From: Thermotoga sp. SG1
GTDB lineage: Bacteria; Thermotogota; Thermotogae; Thermotogales; Thermotogaceae
Direction: 5' to 3'
Assembly: GCF_002865985.1 (NCBI RefSeq)
Contig: NZ_LNDD01000001.1
Location: forward strand, 124,001-188,000
Length of the DNA: 64,000 bases
Made by a program: the position numbers and the translations under genes. Shown here piece after piece: positions 8,237-18,431 of this stretch; position 1 is the first letter of the stretch; each line of letters starts with the position of its first letter. Below the pieces are notes generated by a model that was given only the letters and a program-made list of their open reading frames with translations, was not told where the DNA came from and did not search any database.

Positions 8237-9291
8237 CATGCAAGCCACATGTTGTCTATGTGCACGACCACCTTGCTTCCCTCGTAGCCCAGTATCTTCT
8301 TCAAATCAGAACTTCTATGGCCAGATATCCTCTCAAGATCCGATGAGGAGTAGTTCACGATCCCGCGGCCCACAAGTTCCCCTTTTTCGTTCAGTATCTC
8401 CACCACGTCTCCTACATCGAAGTTTCCTTCAACACGAACAACACCGACGGGAAGCAGACTCCCCCCGCTCTTGAGAGCCTGTTCTGCTCCCTCGTTTACG
8501 TATATTTTCCCGGATGGTTCCGAAAGAAAGGCGATCCATGCCTTTTTCGCCCTCAGTCGCTCCCTGGGTTCAAAGACCGTGCCAACGGATTCTCCTCTCA
8601 CAAACCTGGTGAGGTTGGAGAGATCGTTTCCGTTGCAGATCGTCACCTTCACTCCACACTTTGAAGCCATCAAAGCGGCTTCTATCTTGGATCTGATTCC
8701 ACCTGTTCCCCAGCTACTTTTTCCAAGATCCTTCAACTCCACGGATTCGTCGAACCTTTCGACGAGTTTTCCTTCTTTGTCTATAACTCCGTCCACCGTT
8801 GTGAAGAGTACAAGAATATCTGCATCCCACGCTATCGAAAACATCGCGGCGAGTGTGTCGTTGTCACCGAGCGTGATCTCCTCGGTCGCAACGGTGTCGT
8901 TCTCGTTCACTATCGGCACAACGTCGAACTCAGAAAGCCCTATCAGCGTGTTTCGGAGGTTCAGGTACCTTTTTCTGTCCGAGAAGGTGTCCCTTGTGAG
9001 CAGGATCTGTGCGATCTTGATGTCATAAAAGTCGAAAGCGTTCTCGTAGACCTTCATGAGTTGCACCTGTCCCACCGCACAGAGAGCCTGCTTTGTGTGA
9101 AGATCCTGTGTTTTTTTCCCCTTTCCAAGATAAGTAAAGCCCGCTGCGCGGGCACCAGAAGTGATGATGGCAACTTCGTGTCCCTGTTCTTTCAGGTGAG
9201 CGATCTCACGACAGAGTTCTGCGATGTAAGATTTCTTCAGACCAGAACTTCCAACAAGAAGGTTGCTTCCGACTTTCACGACGATCTTCAT
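8236..9291 (-). CDS. proB: glutamate 5-kinase
   Basis: A 351-residue enzyme that phosphorylates glutamate, the first step of proline synthesis. The N-terminal amino-acid-kinase domain starts with VVKVGSNLLVG and has VPIVNENDTVA and GTGGIRSKIEAA; the C-terminal part from about residue 270 is a PUA domain. It follows proA with a one-base gap, so the two enzymes that channel the unstable glutamyl phosphate are made together. It matches TM0294. Confidence 0.97.
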   Translation of the reverse strand: MKIVVKVGSNLLVGSSGLKKSYIAELCREIAHLKEQGHEVAIITSGARAAGFTYLGKGKKTQDLHTKQALCAVGQVQLMKVYENAFDFYDIKIAQILLTRDTFSDRKRYLNLRNTLIGLSEFDVVPIVNENDTVATEEITLGDNDTLAAMFSIAWDADILVLFTTVDGVIDKEGKLVERFDESVELKDLGKSSWGTGGIRSKIEAALMASKCGVKVTICNGNDLSNLTRFVRGESVGTVFEPRERLRAKKAWIAFLSEPSGKIYVNEGAEQALKSGGSLLPVGVVRVEGNFDVGDVVEILNEKGELVGRGIVNYSSSDLERISGHRSSDLKKILGYEGSKVVVHIDNMWLA

Positions 9292-9292
9292 A

Positions 9293-10549
9293 TCATTCCC
9301 TCACATGATAGTCACCGAGAACAACGAACTTGTACGTGGTGAGTTCTCTGAGACCAACCGGTCCTCTTGCGTGAAACCTCTGGGTGCTGATTCCAATCTC
9401 TGCACCAAAACCGAACTGTCCTCCGTCCGTGAATCTGGTGGAAGCGTTCACATAGACCGCCGCAGCGTCTATTTCTGAGACGAATTTCTTTGCGTTCGAG
9501 TAGTTCTCCGTCAGGATCGACTCCGAATGACCCGTGGAGTATCTCTTTATGTGTTCAATCGCCTCATCCACGTCCCTGACCACCTTCACCGCGATGATGA
9601 GATCCAGATACTCAGTGGACCAGTCCTCCTCCGTTGCAGGGATCACGTCCGGCACAATTTCTCTTGTCTTTTCACAACCACGAACTTCAACTCCGTGCTT
9701 TCTAAGTTCCCCCACGATCACAGAAAGGAATTCTTTTGCTATCTTTTCGTGGACAAGGAGTTTCTCAGCAGCGTTACAGGTGCCAGGTCTCTGGGTCTTG
9801 GCGTTGATGATGACAGGGATCGCCTTCTTCAGATCGGCACTCTCATCGACGAAGATGTGACAGTTTCCAACCCCTGTTTCCAGGACGGGAACGGTTGCGT
9901 TGTCCCTGACGAAGCTGATGAGACCATACCCACCGCGTGGAATAACAAGGGAAAGATACTCTCTGAGGCGAATCATTTCAAGAACGAGTGATCTGTCCGT
10001 GTTCTCTATGAATTCGATGGAACTTTCCGGAATTTCAGACTCCCTGAGCGCTTCCTTCATAGCGGAAACGATGGCTTTGTTCGAGTTCAGGGCATCGGAT
10101 CCCCCTCTGAGAAGGATCGTGTTTCCGCTCTTCAGGGCAAGGATGGATGTCTCTACGGTGACGTTTGGTCTTGACTCGTAGATGATCCCTATGGGGCCTA
10201 TGGGTACCCTTACCCTTGCGATTCTGAGACCGTCTTCCCTCACCCAGGAATCGATCACCTCTCCGACGGGATCCTTCAAACTGATCACCGTCTCGCACGC
10301 CTTTATCATCTCATCGATCCTCTTGTCGTTCAAAGCAAGCCTGTCCACCAGAGACTCCTTCACACCACGCGCACGTGCATTTTCCACATCTATTCTGTTT
10401 GCCTCGAGGATATCTTTTCTTTTTTCGTCGAGCTTTCTGGCGATTTTTCTTATGGCATCGTTTTTCTTTTTCGTCTCCGCATTTCTCAGAACGTCCCAGG
10501 CCTCCCGGACCTTTCTGGCCTTTTCAAGGAGTTCTTCCACAGTCCTCAC
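9293..10549 (-). CDS. proA: gamma-glutamyl phosphate reductase
   Basis: A 418-residue aldehyde-dehydrogenase-fold enzyme that reduces glutamyl phosphate to glutamate semialdehyde with NADPH. The catalytic cysteine is in RPGTCNAAEKLL, with PIGPIGIIYESRPNV and FGFGAEIGISTQ as further family motifs. It starts at GTG 10547-10549, three bases after the stop of the hydro-lyase small subunit gene, with a G-rich ribosome site overlapping that stop. It is part of a five-gene operon running from the citrate synthase homologue to proB. It matches TM0293. Confidence 0.97.
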   Translation of the reverse strand: MRTVEELLEKARKVREAWDVLRNAETKKKNDAIRKIARKLDEKRKDILEANRIDVENARARGVKESLVDRLALNDKRIDEMIKACETVISLKDPVGEVIDSWVREDGLRIARVRVPIGPIGIIYESRPNVTVETSILALKSGNTILLRGGSDALNSNKAIVSAMKEALRESEIPESSIEFIENTDRSLVLEMIRLREYLSLVIPRGGYGLISFVRDNATVPVLETGVGNCHIFVDESADLKKAIPVIINAKTQRPGTCNAAEKLLVHEKIAKEFLSVIVGELRKHGVEVRGCEKTREIVPDVIPATEEDWSTEYLDLIIAVKVVRDVDEAIEHIKRYSTGHSESILTENYSNAKKFVSEIDAAAVYVNASTRFTDGGQFGFGAEIGISTQRFHARGPVGLRELTTYKFVVLGDYHVRE

Positions 10550-10552
10550 CCC

Positions 10553-11053
10553 CTAAACTTTCGGAAAGGTGCCGTGTCTTTTCAGATAGTTCACGATACC
10601 ATCTTCTCTCAGGATTTCAAGAAGAAACTTCGGTATTGGGTTGAATCTGTACTCTTTGCCGGTAGTGAGATTTTTCAAAACACCATTTTCGAGGTCTATC
10701 TCCAGTTCATCTCCCTGGTTGATCTCGTCGACTTCTTTCAACTCTATGACAGGAAGTCCCACGTTGATGGCGTTTCTGTAGAAGATCCTCGCAAAGGATT
10801 TTGCCACGATACAGGAAACTCCCGCAATTTTTATGATTCGTGCCGCGTGTTCCCTGGAGGAACCAAGTCCAAAGTTCTTTCCTGCAACTATGATGTCGCC
10901 TTTCTGGACCTTTTTTGCAAAGTCCTCCATCGCATCCTCTAAAACGTGCTTTGCAAGTTCTTCGAGGTTGTTTCTCAGATGAAAGTACCTTCCTGGTGCT
11001 ATGTGATCGGTGGATATGTTGTCGCCGAATTTCCATACCCTTCCCCTTATCAT
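10553..11053 (-). CDS. leuD: aconitase/isopropylmalate dehydratase family, small (swivel) subunit
   Basis: A 166-residue swivel-domain subunit. The motif DNISTDHIAPGR corresponds to the STDxIxPGR signature, and GKNFGLGSSREHAA carries the serine/arginine substrate loop. The four residues after GR, Y23-F24-H25-L26, sit where archaeal relatives carry specificity-setting loops (YLRT, YLVY and similar), and YFHL is not one I can assign. The substrate could be isopropylmalate, homoaconitate, citrate or methylcitrate. The operon position between a citrate-synthase-type enzyme and proline genes favours a citrate-like acid. It pairs with the large subunit encoded just upstream. Confidence 0.85.
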   Translation of the reverse strand: MIRGRVWKFGDNISTDHIAPGRYFHLRNNLEELAKHVLEDAMEDFAKKVQKGDIIVAGKNFGLGSSREHAARIIKIAGVSCIVAKSFARIFYRNAINVGLPVIELKEVDEINQGDELEIDLENGVLKNLTTGKEYRFNPIPKFLLEILREDGIVNYLKRHGTFPKV

Positions 11054-11066
11054 GTTCTACCCTCCT

Positions 11067-12329
11067 TCAGATGAACCTTCTGGGATCTGCGATGTATCCG
11101 GTCACTGCTGTAGCAGCTGCCGTTGCAGGAGATGCAAGATAGATCTCCGCGTTGGGGTTACCCATCCTTCCCTTGAAGTTTCTGTTCTGAGTGGAAAGAA
11201 CCCTCTCTCCATCTCCGAGAACGCCCATATGGATTCCCACACAAGGACCGCACCCCGGCGGAATGATAGCAGCACCGAGTTCTACGAACTTTTTGATGAT
11301 TCCCCTTTCAAGGGCATCCATGTACACTTTCCTCGAAGCCGGCCCGACGATGAGTCTCACATCCGGATGTTTTCCATGTTTTTCCAGAATCTTCAGGGCA
11401 ATCTCAAGGTCCTGAAGCCTTCCATTGGTGCAGGTACCTATGAACACCTGGTCTATCTTTATTTTTTCTTTTTCTACTTCACTCACCTTTTTCACGTTGT
11501 CCACATAGTGAGGCAGAGACACAAGGGGTTCAAGAGAAGACGCGTCTATTGCCAGTTCCATCTCGTAGGTTGCATCCGGATCTGCCTTCAGTTCTCTGAA
11601 GTCCTCCTCTCTTCCCATTCTTTTCAGAAATTCCCTTGTTTTTTCATCGGACGGCATGAGCCCTGCCTTGGCCCCGACTTCCACTGCCATGTTGGAGATG
11701 GTGAGTCTATCTTCCACATCCATGTTTTCGATGCAGCTTCCATGGAACTCGAGCGCTTTGTAGGTCGCCCCATCGCTCCTCAAGATGCGTGCAATCTCGA
11801 GGATGATGTCTTTTGCATAGACCCCTTCTTGAAGCTTTCCTTCTATCACGATCTTTATCGTCTCAGGCACTTTAAACCAGTTCTGACCGAGGCCAAACAC
11901 GATCGCAACGTCTGTGGAACCCATTCCTGTCCCAAAGGCACCGAGGCCACCCGCTGTACAGGTATGTGAATCCGCACCGGTTACAAGATCTCCTGGCTTC
12001 ACGTATTTTTCCGCAAGAATCTGGTGGGAAATACCATCTCCCGCATCGAAGACGGTAACTCCCATCTCTTTGCCGAACTCTCTCATCAATTTCTGTGAGT
12101 TTGAAAGCTCTTTTCTCGGACTTGGAGAAGCGTGATCGATGAACAAAAAGGCCTTCGGAACCTTCACCTCTTTGAAACCGAGTTCCCTGAACTCTTTTAT
12201 CATCAAAGGACCGGTTCCATCCTGGGCCATGGCCACATCCACCTTGGCGAGGACGATCTCTCCAGCCCTCACATCCTTTCCAACGTGTTCGGAAAAGATC
12301 TTTTCTGCCATCGTCTTACCCATTCTCAT
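11067..12329 (-). CDS. leuC: aconitase/isopropylmalate dehydratase family, large (iron-sulfur) subunit
   Basis: A 420-residue subunit with the three cluster-ligand cysteines in IGTCTNGR and PPGCGPCVG and the motif GADSHTCTAGGLGAFGTG. It binds a [4Fe-4S] cluster and isomerises a hydroxy tricarboxylic or dicarboxylic acid through dehydration and rehydration. It belongs to the homoaconitase/archaeal LeuC branch, so the leu symbol reflects family, not proven substrate. Its start overlaps the end of the citrate synthase homologue by 14 bases, and the small subunit follows after 13 bases. It matches TM0291. Confidence 0.87.
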   Translation of the reverse strand: MRMGKTMAEKIFSEHVGKDVRAGEIVLAKVDVAMAQDGTGPLMIKEFRELGFKEVKVPKAFLFIDHASPSPRKELSNSQKLMREFGKEMGVTVFDAGDGISHQILAEKYVKPGDLVTGADSHTCTAGGLGAFGTGMGSTDVAIVFGLGQNWFKVPETIKIVIEGKLQEGVYAKDIILEIARILRSDGATYKALEFHGSCIENMDVEDRLTISNMAVEVGAKAGLMPSDEKTREFLKRMGREEDFRELKADPDATYEMELAIDASSLEPLVSLPHYVDNVKKVSEVEKEKIKIDQVFIGTCTNGRLQDLEIALKILEKHGKHPDVRLIVGPASRKVYMDALERGIIKKFVELGAAIIPPGCGPCVGIHMGVLGDGERVLSTQNRNFKGRMGNPNAEIYLASPATAAATAVTGYIADPRRFI

Positions 12330-13419
12330 CCCTCCGCTCGATGGGAATGTATTCGATGTTCAGAGGACCCACATATTCACTCGTTGGCCTGATGAGTTTG
12401 TTGTCACTCACATACTCGATCACATGGGCCGTCCAGCCCACGACACGCGCGGTAGCAAACAGGGCGGTGAACATGTTCCTTGGAAATCCGAACTCCTCAA
12501 ACAGGATACTGGAGTACAGATCCACGTTGGGATATATGTTCTTTATCCTGTTTGAAACTATGTAATCTTCAAGTTTACTGGCAATTTTGAAAAGCCGGCT
12601 GTCCTGAAAATGCCTCTGTAGAACCTTTTTCAGGTAGACCGCCCTTGGATCGTACGTCCTGTAGACCCTGTGTCCAAAACCCATGATTTTTCTTTTCTCT
12701 TTCAGGCACTTCTGAACGAATTCTTCTACCCTGTCTTCACTGCCGATCTCCTCCAGCATGGGTGGAACCTTTTCGCTCGCTCCGCCGTGGAGAGGTCCTT
12801 TGAGAGCACCTAGAGCCCCTACGATACACGAGTAAAGATCGGAGAGGGTGGAGGCTATCACGAGGGCAGCAAAGGTGGAGGCGTTTATGTCTTGCTCCAT
12901 CAGGAGAATGAAAGCAGATTCCAGAAGGCGAACCTTTCCGTTCATCTCCCCAAACATCATGTAGTAGAAGTTCTCCACGTGCGACAGATCTTTCCTTGGC
13001 TTTATCGGTTCCTCCCCTTTTGAATACCTGTAGTAATACGCGAGAATGGTAGGAAAAACACTTGCGATCTTTATCGCTTTCTCCTTGAGATCTTCATCCA
13101 CCCCGTCCGTTGAACCGTGTATTGAGAGGAATATCTTCAGAACATCGATGTAGTGAAGATTTCTGGGAAGATGGTAGAGTATGTTAACCGCTTCATCGGA
13201 AAGGTCTCTGTACTCTGCCATCTTTTTTTTGAACTTTTCCAGTTCGTTTTTGGTGGGAAGCTTCCCGTACCAGAGCAGGTACGCTGTCTCTTCAAAGGTC
13301 GATTTTTCCGCCAGTTCTTCGACCGGTATACCCCGATAGAAGAGTCTCCCGTTGATACCATCCAGATAACATATTGAACTTTTGCATATCTTGACGCCTT
13401 CCAATCCTTTTTGTATCAA
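12316..13419 (-). CDS. gltA: citrate synthase family protein with an altered substrate site
   Basis: A 367-residue protein of the citrate/methylcitrate synthase family. The catalytic histidines are present as H211 in GPLHGGAS and H250 in GFGHRVYR. However, the usual ADHxxNAST segment reads LMEQDINAST, so the oxaloacetate-binding histidine (H229 in E. coli GltA) is Q176, and the preceding H226 is also replaced. It may still make citrate or use another 2-oxo acid. The TTG start has an AGGTG ribosome site. It heads an operon with the LeuCD-type hydro-lyase and proA-proB, which suggests supply of 2-oxoglutarate/glutamate for proline. It matches TM0290. Confidence 0.85.
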   Translation of the reverse strand: MIQKGLEGVKICKSSICYLDGINGRLFYRGIPVEELAEKSTFEETAYLLWYGKLPTKNELEKFKKKMAEYRDLSDEAVNILYHLPRNLHYIDVLKIFLSIHGSTDGVDEDLKEKAIKIASVFPTILAYYYRYSKGEEPIKPRKDLSHVENFYYMMFGEMNGKVRLLESAFILLMEQDINASTFAALVIASTLSDLYSCIVGALGALKGPLHGGASEKVPPMLEEIGSEDRVEEFVQKCLKEKRKIMGFGHRVYRTYDPRAVYLKKVLQRHFQDSRLFKIASKLEDYIVSNRIKNIYPNVDLYSSILFEEFGFPRNMFTALFATARVVGWTAHVIEYVSDNKLIRPTSEYVGPLNIEYIPIERRDENG

Positions 13420-13569
13420 AATAACACCTCCGTGTTGTATAACTATACACCGGGATGATTAAAAATGAAGGAGGGCTTTGGGAAATTTTATCATACGAAT
13501 TTGAAGTTGAAGTTAAACCATCACACATAGAAAATCTGGCATTTTAATGCTTTGGTTTGAGAAGAAGAT

Positions 13570-13599
13570 TTAACATTTCCGCAGAAAAATTGGTAGAAT
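13570..13599 (+). promoter_or_regulatory. sigma-A type promoter of the phosphofructokinase gene
   Basis: TTAACA at 13570-13575, an 18-base spacer, then TAGAAT at 13594-13599, each five of six matches to consensus. The start of transcription would be about 30 bases before the GTG start codon. The rest of the 216-base divergent region (13420-13635) carries the opposite promoter for the citrate synthase operon, where TATAGT/TATACA near 13437-13446 is a weak -10 candidate. Confidence 0.65.
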
Positions 13600-13635
13600 A
13601 TGTTTTGAAGACATTAAGCACGGGGAGGGGTAGAA

Positions 13636-14895
13636 GTGGCTGAAAGGTTGGGAATACTCGTCGGAGGAGGACCGGCACCTGGTATCAACAGTGTGATCAG
13701 TGCGGTCACCATCGAAGCCATAAACAACGGCCTTGAGGTGATCGGCATCTACGATGGATTCAAACATCTGGTGGAAGGAAAAACGAACATGGTGAAAAAG
13801 CTCACCATCGAGGATGTGTCCAGAATACACATCGAAGGAGGATCCATCCTCAGAACCTCAAGGGTGAACCCAGCAAAATCCGAAGAGACACTTGAAAAGA
13901 CCGTTCAGGCTTTGAAAAAACTCGGAATAAAATACCTTGTTACAATCGGAGGAGACGACACCGCTTTCTCTGCAAGCAAGGTGTGTGAAAGATCCAAAGG
14001 CGAAATAAAGGTGGTCCACGTTCCAAAGACGATAGACAACGACCTTCCTCTTCCAGAGAACATGCCCACCTTCGGTTTCGAAACGGCACGACACGTGGCG
14101 ACAGAGCTTGTCTACAACCTCATGCAGGACTCAAGAACAACAGATAGATGGTACTTTGTGGCGATGATGGGAAGAGAAGCGGGACATCTTGCCCTAGGTG
14201 TGGGAAAGGCAGCAAGTGCAACGATCACCATCATTCCCGAAGAATTCAGAGAAGGTGTGACCCTTGAGGAGGTGTGCGACGTTCTTGACGGGGCGATCCT
14301 GAAGAGAAAACTCATGGGAAGAAACGACGGAGTAGCTATCATAGGTGAAGGAATTGCAGAAAAGATGGATCCAGAAGAACTTGCCAACATTCCGGGAGTG
14401 ATAGTGGAAAAAGATCCACACGGCCATCTGAGGCTCGCTGAAATCCCACTTGCAACGATCCTGAAGAGGGCCATAGAGAAAAGGTTTGCTGAGAGGGGAG
14501 AAAGGATCCGCATCGTCGATGTCACGATAGGTTACGAGCTCAGAAGCGCAAGACCAATTCCGTTCGACATCGTCTACACCAGAACACTCGGATACGGTGC
14601 AGTGAGATTTCTCCTTGGAGACTACTCGGACCTTCCAGGTGGCATGGTGTGCGTTGTCGGAGGAAGGATAAAGATCCTGCCGTTCGATGCCTTCATGGAT
14701 CCGAAGACCGGCAGAACCAAGGTGAGATTGGTGGATGTTCACTCTGAAGATTATAGAGTGGCAAGAAAGTACATGATAAGGCTGGAAAAAAAGGACCTTG
14801 AGGACCAAAACACCTTGGAGAAACTGGCAAAACTTGCAAAGATGGAACCGGAAGAATTCAAAAAGAAATACTGGCACACGACAGAACTTCCATGA
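13636..14895 (+). CDS. pfp: pyrophosphate-dependent 6-phosphofructokinase
   Basis: A 419-residue phosphofructokinase. The phosphoryl-donor loop reads TIGGDDTAFSA, the GGDD signature of PPi-dependent enzymes rather than the GGDG of ATP-dependent ones. PKTIDNDLP provides the catalytic aspartate and the lysine typical of PPi enzymes, and MMGREAGHLA binds fructose 6-phosphate. It phosphorylates fructose 6-phosphate reversibly. T. maritima TM0289 was shown experimentally to be PPi-dependent. The GTG start is preceded by GGGAGGGG. It stands alone between its own promoter and a terminator. Confidence 0.95.
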   Translation: MAERLGILVGGGPAPGINSVISAVTIEAINNGLEVIGIYDGFKHLVEGKTNMVKKLTIEDVSRIHIEGGSILRTSRVNPAKSEETLEKTVQALKKLGIKYLVTIGGDDTAFSASKVCERSKGEIKVVHVPKTIDNDLPLPENMPTFGFETARHVATELVYNLMQDSRTTDRWYFVAMMGREAGHLALGVGKAASATITIIPEEFREGVTLEEVCDVLDGAILKRKLMGRNDGVAIIGEGIAEKMDPEELANIPGVIVEKDPHGHLRLAEIPLATILKRAIEKRFAERGERIRIVDVTIGYELRSARPIPFDIVYTRTLGYGAVRFLLGDYSDLPGGMVCVVGGRIKILPFDAFMDPKTGRTKVRLVDVHSEDYRVARKYMIRLEKKDLEDQNTLEKLAKLAKMEPEEFKKKYWHTTELP

Positions 14896-14918
14896 GCCCC
14901 TCCGGGGCTCACTTTTTT
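14893..14918. terminator. bidirectional terminator between pfp and the ABC exporter gene
   Basis: An 8-bp stem (TGAGCCCC / GGGGCTCA) with a TCC loop, then C and seven T on the plus strand. The TGA at 14893-14895 is the pfp stop, and TCA at 14909-14911 is the stop of the converging ABC gene, so both stop codons are in the stem. Confidence 0.92.
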
Positions 14919-16705
14919 TCCAGGATCATACCGTACTGACTCGTGAAGAGCTCGTAGTAAAAACCTCTGTTCTGTATCAACTCGTCGTGCTTTCCCATCT
15001 CTACGATCTCACCATCCTTCAGAACGATAATGAGGTCTGCGTTTTTGATCGTGTTCAACCTGTGGGCTATGATGATACTGGTCTTTCCTTCCATAAGCTT
15101 CCACATGGCCGACTGTATACTCTTTTCTGTCTTCGTGTCGACGTTGCTTGTTGCCTCATCCAGTATCAGAATCTTTGGATTTGCAAGAAAGGCCCTGGTT
15201 ATGGCAAGAAGTTGTCTTTGCCCTTGACTCAGATCTTCGCCGTTGTCCGTGAGAACCGTGTCGTATCCCTCCGGAAGGTGCTTTATGAAGTGATCGGCGT
15301 GCGTCAGTTTCGCTGCCTCTTCTATCTCCTTATCCGTTGCATCGGGATTTGCGTACTTCAGGTTTTCTTTCACAGTTGTGGAGAACAGTATGGTATCCTG
15401 AAGGACGATTCCTATGTTGGATCTCAGAGAGCTTTTCTTTATCCTCTTTATGTCCACGCCGTCGATGAGGATCTGTCCCTCATCCACCTCGTAGAATCTC
15501 ATGAGGAGGTTCACTATGGTCGTCTTTCCAGAACCGGTGGGTCCCACCAGAGCGACCCTTTGACCAGGTTTTATGTGGAAGGTTATGTTCTTGAGAACGG
15601 GTGTTTTTTTGTCGTAGGAGAACCAGACGTTTCTGAACACGATCTCTCCTTTCATATCTTTCAGTTCAATGGCTTCGGGATCATCCTTTTCCTCTTCGAG
15701 ATCGAGAATTTCGAATATTCTCTCTGCGCTGGCGAGTGCCATCTGTATCATGTTGAACTGGTTCGAAAGTTCGTTCAACGGTCTTGTGAACTGTCTGGAA
15801 TACCCTATGAAGGTGGCGATCGTACCCACCGTGATCGTCCCTCTGAGGGCGAGCCATCCCCCAAAACCACTGATCAGAGCAAACCCGAGGTTGTTGACCA
15901 TGTTCATCAGGGGCGGCAGAATTCCTGAGAAGATCTGTGCCCTCGCCCCAACTCTTCTGAGAACTTCGTTCACACGGTTGAACTTTTCTATTTCCTTTTC
16001 CTCGCGGGTGAACAGTTTTATAACGGAAAGCCCGGAGATGTCTTCCTCTATTATCCCGTTGAGTTCACCCAGGACTTTCTGGTTTTCGTAGAAGTACTTC
16101 CTTGTTCGGCTGGAGACGATCCTGGTGATCAGAACTGTCAGAGGAACGATGGAGAGTGTTACGAGTGAAAGCACAATATCGACCTTGAACATCATGATCA
16201 CAACACCGATGAGAGTTACGATCCCGGAAAACACTTGGACAATGCTGTTTCCAAGGACGTTGTTTATGTTGTCCACATCGTTTATGAGTCTGCTCATGAT
16301 GTCTCCATGGGGTGTTTTATCGAAAAAACCAACCGGTATTCTCTGGAGTTTCTCAAAGAGTTCCTTTCTCATGCGAAAGACAACATCCTGGGAAAGTTTC
16401 AGCATGAGTTTTCCCTGAAGCCAGAAGAGAAAAGAAGTGAGCACATAGATTGATCCAAGAACAAGCACGTACTTAGGCAATCGATCGAACGCCCTTGGAA
16501 CGAAGACCTCATCGATCGTTTTTCCTATCAGGTACGGCGAGAGTATTCCAAGAAAAGAAGACACGGTGACGAAGACAAAGACCAGTGTCAGGGTGAGAAC
16601 GTGTGGTCTCAGATAACCAAGAAATCTCTTCAAAGTAGCTTTTGGATTCTTTAGTGCCGATTTTTCCAGAACGGGACCGTGTGGACGTCTTCTGATCTCA
16701 GGCAC
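14909..16705 (-). CDS. heterodimeric ABC exporter subunit TM288-type (canonical ATP site)
   Basis: A 598-residue half transporter with six membrane segments in the first 320 residues and a C-terminal ATPase domain. The Walker A is [11 protein letters not shown], the signature is [11 protein letters not shown], and the Walker B is [12 protein letters not shown] with the catalytic glutamate, followed by the switch histidine in IIIAHRLNT. It is the counterpart of T. maritima TM288, whose structure with TM287 is known. Partnered with the next gene it would export hydrophobic compounds or drugs. Its start overlaps the end of the partner gene by 8 bases. Confidence 0.96.
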   Translation of the reverse strand: MPEIRRRPHGPVLEKSALKNPKATLKRFLGYLRPHVLTLTLVFVFVTVSSFLGILSPYLIGKTIDEVFVPRAFDRLPKYVLVLGSIYVLTSFLFWLQGKLMLKLSQDVVFRMRKELFEKLQRIPVGFFDKTPHGDIMSRLINDVDNINNVLGNSIVQVFSGIVTLIGVVIMMFKVDIVLSLVTLSIVPLTVLITRIVSSRTRKYFYENQKVLGELNGIIEEDISGLSVIKLFTREEKEIEKFNRVNEVLRRVGARAQIFSGILPPLMNMVNNLGFALISGFGGWLALRGTITVGTIATFIGYSRQFTRPLNELSNQFNMIQMALASAERIFEILDLEEEKDDPEAIELKDMKGEIVFRNVWFSYDKKTPVLKNITFHIKPGQRVALVGPTGSGKTTIVNLLMRFYEVDEGQILIDGVDIKRIKKSSLRSNIGIVLQDTILFSTTVKENLKYANPDATDKEIEEAAKLTHADHFIKHLPEGYDTVLTDNGEDLSQGQRQLLAITRAFLANPKILILDEATSNVDTKTEKSIQSAMWKLMEGKTSIIIAHRLNTIKNADLIIVLKDGEIVEMGKHDELIQNRGFYYELFTSQYGMILEKK

Positions 16706-18431
16706 CGTTCATCACCCCATTTCCGAACTGGGACTCGTATATTTCACGATAAGGTTTACAGTTCTTCAGGAGCTCTTCGTGAAGGCCAAACCCGGCGATT
16801 TTTCCTTCGTGGAGAACCAAAATCTTGTCGGCAAGGAGTGCCGTTGGGATCTTCTGTGTGATGATGAACGTCGTGCACTCTTTTGTGTAGTGTTTTAAAC
16901 CTCCCAGTATCCTTTTTTCCGTTATGGGATCGACGGAACTTGTACAGTCATCCAATATCAGAATCCTGGGTTTTTTCACGAGAGCCCGTGCTATGGAGAG
17001 CCTTTGTTTTTGGCCTCCCGAGAAATTCCTCCCGCCTCTTTCAACGCGAGAATCATAACCTTCGGGCAGACCAGCTATGAAATCGTGTATCTGAGCTATC
17101 TTCGCTGCTTCAATGATCTCCTCGTCCGTGGCGTCTTCTCTACCCCACTTCAGGTTCTCTTTCACGGTACCGGAAAAAAGGATGGTCTCCTGAGGAACAA
17201 CGGATATGTGTTTCCTCAGATCTTTCAGCTTCACCATCTTTACATCTGTTTCATCAACCTTCACACGTCCACGATCCGGATCGATGAGTCTTGGTATGAG
17301 GTTCATGAGGGTGGTCTTCCCGGAACCCGTTTCTCCCAGAACGGCGATGACTTCGCCAGGTTCTACAGAGAAGTTCACATCGCTGAGGACTGTCTCTGCC
17401 CCTTCGAAGTATCTGAACTCAACGTTTTCAAAAGAGACCTCCCCCTTCGCACTGGAGAAAGCCAGAGCGTTCTCTGCCTCTTCGATTGCAGGCCTTTCGT
17501 TCAATACCTCAAGAACTCTCTTTGCCGAAGCACCCGCCCTGACTATGAAGTTGAGTATGTTTCCGATCATCATGAGAGAGAACATGATCTGCATGAGATA
17601 GTTCGTGTATGCCATGATGCTTCCTATCTCCATCTGGTTGTTTTTTACCAGGATACCTCCAAACCAGAGAACACCGATCATTCCCATGTTCACTATGAAG
17701 ATAAAAAGAGGCAGGGCAAAGACGATCAAAGAGAAGGCGTTGACGATGGATCTCTTTAGGGATTCGTTCGCTCGTTGGAAGTTTTTATTTTCATGTTCTT
17801 CTCTGCGAAATGCTCTAACTACTCTGATTCCCATGAGGTTTTCTCTCACAACTCTGTTTACTTCGTCGGTGCTCTCCTGTATCTTCCGAAAGAGAGGACT
17901 TCCTTTTCTGGTGAGCCACACGAAAAGAAGAATTATGGGTGGTATCAGAAAGAGCAATATAGAAGAAAGTCGGGCGTTGATGGACACTGCCATCACTATC
18001 CCACCCACAAAGAGCAAAGGAGCCCTCACAACGATCCTGAGAAGCATCATCACCAGATTTTGAAGCTGTGTGACATCGTTGGTGAGACGTGTGATCAGAG
18101 AAGATGTATGAAACTTGTTCACGTTGGAGACAGAAAAACTCATCACCTTCTTGAACAAATCTTTCCTCAAGTCAGCACCGAAGTTCTGGCTGGCGTAACT
18201 TGCAAAGATGGTGCAGCCAATTCCCCCAACCGCTCCGATCAGAGCTACTATCAGCATCAGAATTCCTGTTTTCAAAACCACGGAAAGATCTCCTCGAGCT
18301 ATTCCTTCGTCGACGATGCGTGCCAGAAGAGTTGGTTGTGAAAGATCACATATCACTTCCACGACCATGAAAAGGGGTGCAAGAACGGCGAACAACCAGT
18401 AAGGCTTAAGGTAGCGTGCAAGCGTTCTCAT
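16698..18431 (-). CDS. heterodimeric ABC exporter subunit TM287-type (degenerate ATP site)
   Basis: A 577-residue half transporter, with six membrane segments and then an ATPase domain. The Walker B ends in [12 protein letters not shown], with aspartate replacing the catalytic glutamate, and the switch histidine is glutamine in FIITQKIPT. Its own site is therefore degenerate, the known arrangement of TM287. Its signature [12 protein letters not shown] is canonical and completes the active site of the partner subunit. Its start overlaps the PadR-type regulator gene in an ATGA, placing the regulator and both subunits in one operon. Confidence 0.96.
   Translation of the reverse strand: MRTLARYLKPYWLFAVLAPLFMVVEVICDLSQPTLLARIVDEGIARGDLSVVLKTGILMLIVALIGAVGGIGCTIFASYASQNFGADLRKDLFKKVMSFSVSNVNKFHTSSLITRLTNDVTQLQNLVMMLLRIVVRAPLLFVGGIVMAVSINARLSSILLFLIPPIILLFVWLTRKGSPLFRKIQESTDEVNRVVRENLMGIRVVRAFRREEHENKNFQRANESLKRSIVNAFSLIVFALPLFIFIVNMGMIGVLWFGGILVKNNQMEIGSIMAYTNYLMQIMFSLMMIGNILNFIVRAGASAKRVLEVLNERPAIEEAENALAFSSAKGEVSFENVEFRYFEGAETVLSDVNFSVEPGEVIAVLGETGSGKTTLMNLIPRLIDPDRGRVKVDETDVKMVKLKDLRKHISVVPQETILFSGTVKENLKWGREDATDEEIIEAAKIAQIHDFIAGLPEGYDSRVERGGRNFSGGQKQRLSIARALVKKPRILILDDCTSSVDPITEKRILGGLKHYTKECTTFIITQKIPTALLADKILVLHEGKIAGFGLHEELLKNCKPYREIYESQFGNGVMNGA

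Noticed and set aside
14798-15928. A 376-codon plus-strand open frame overlapping the end of pfp
   Set aside because: Antisense to the ABC exporter gene and crosses a strong terminator.
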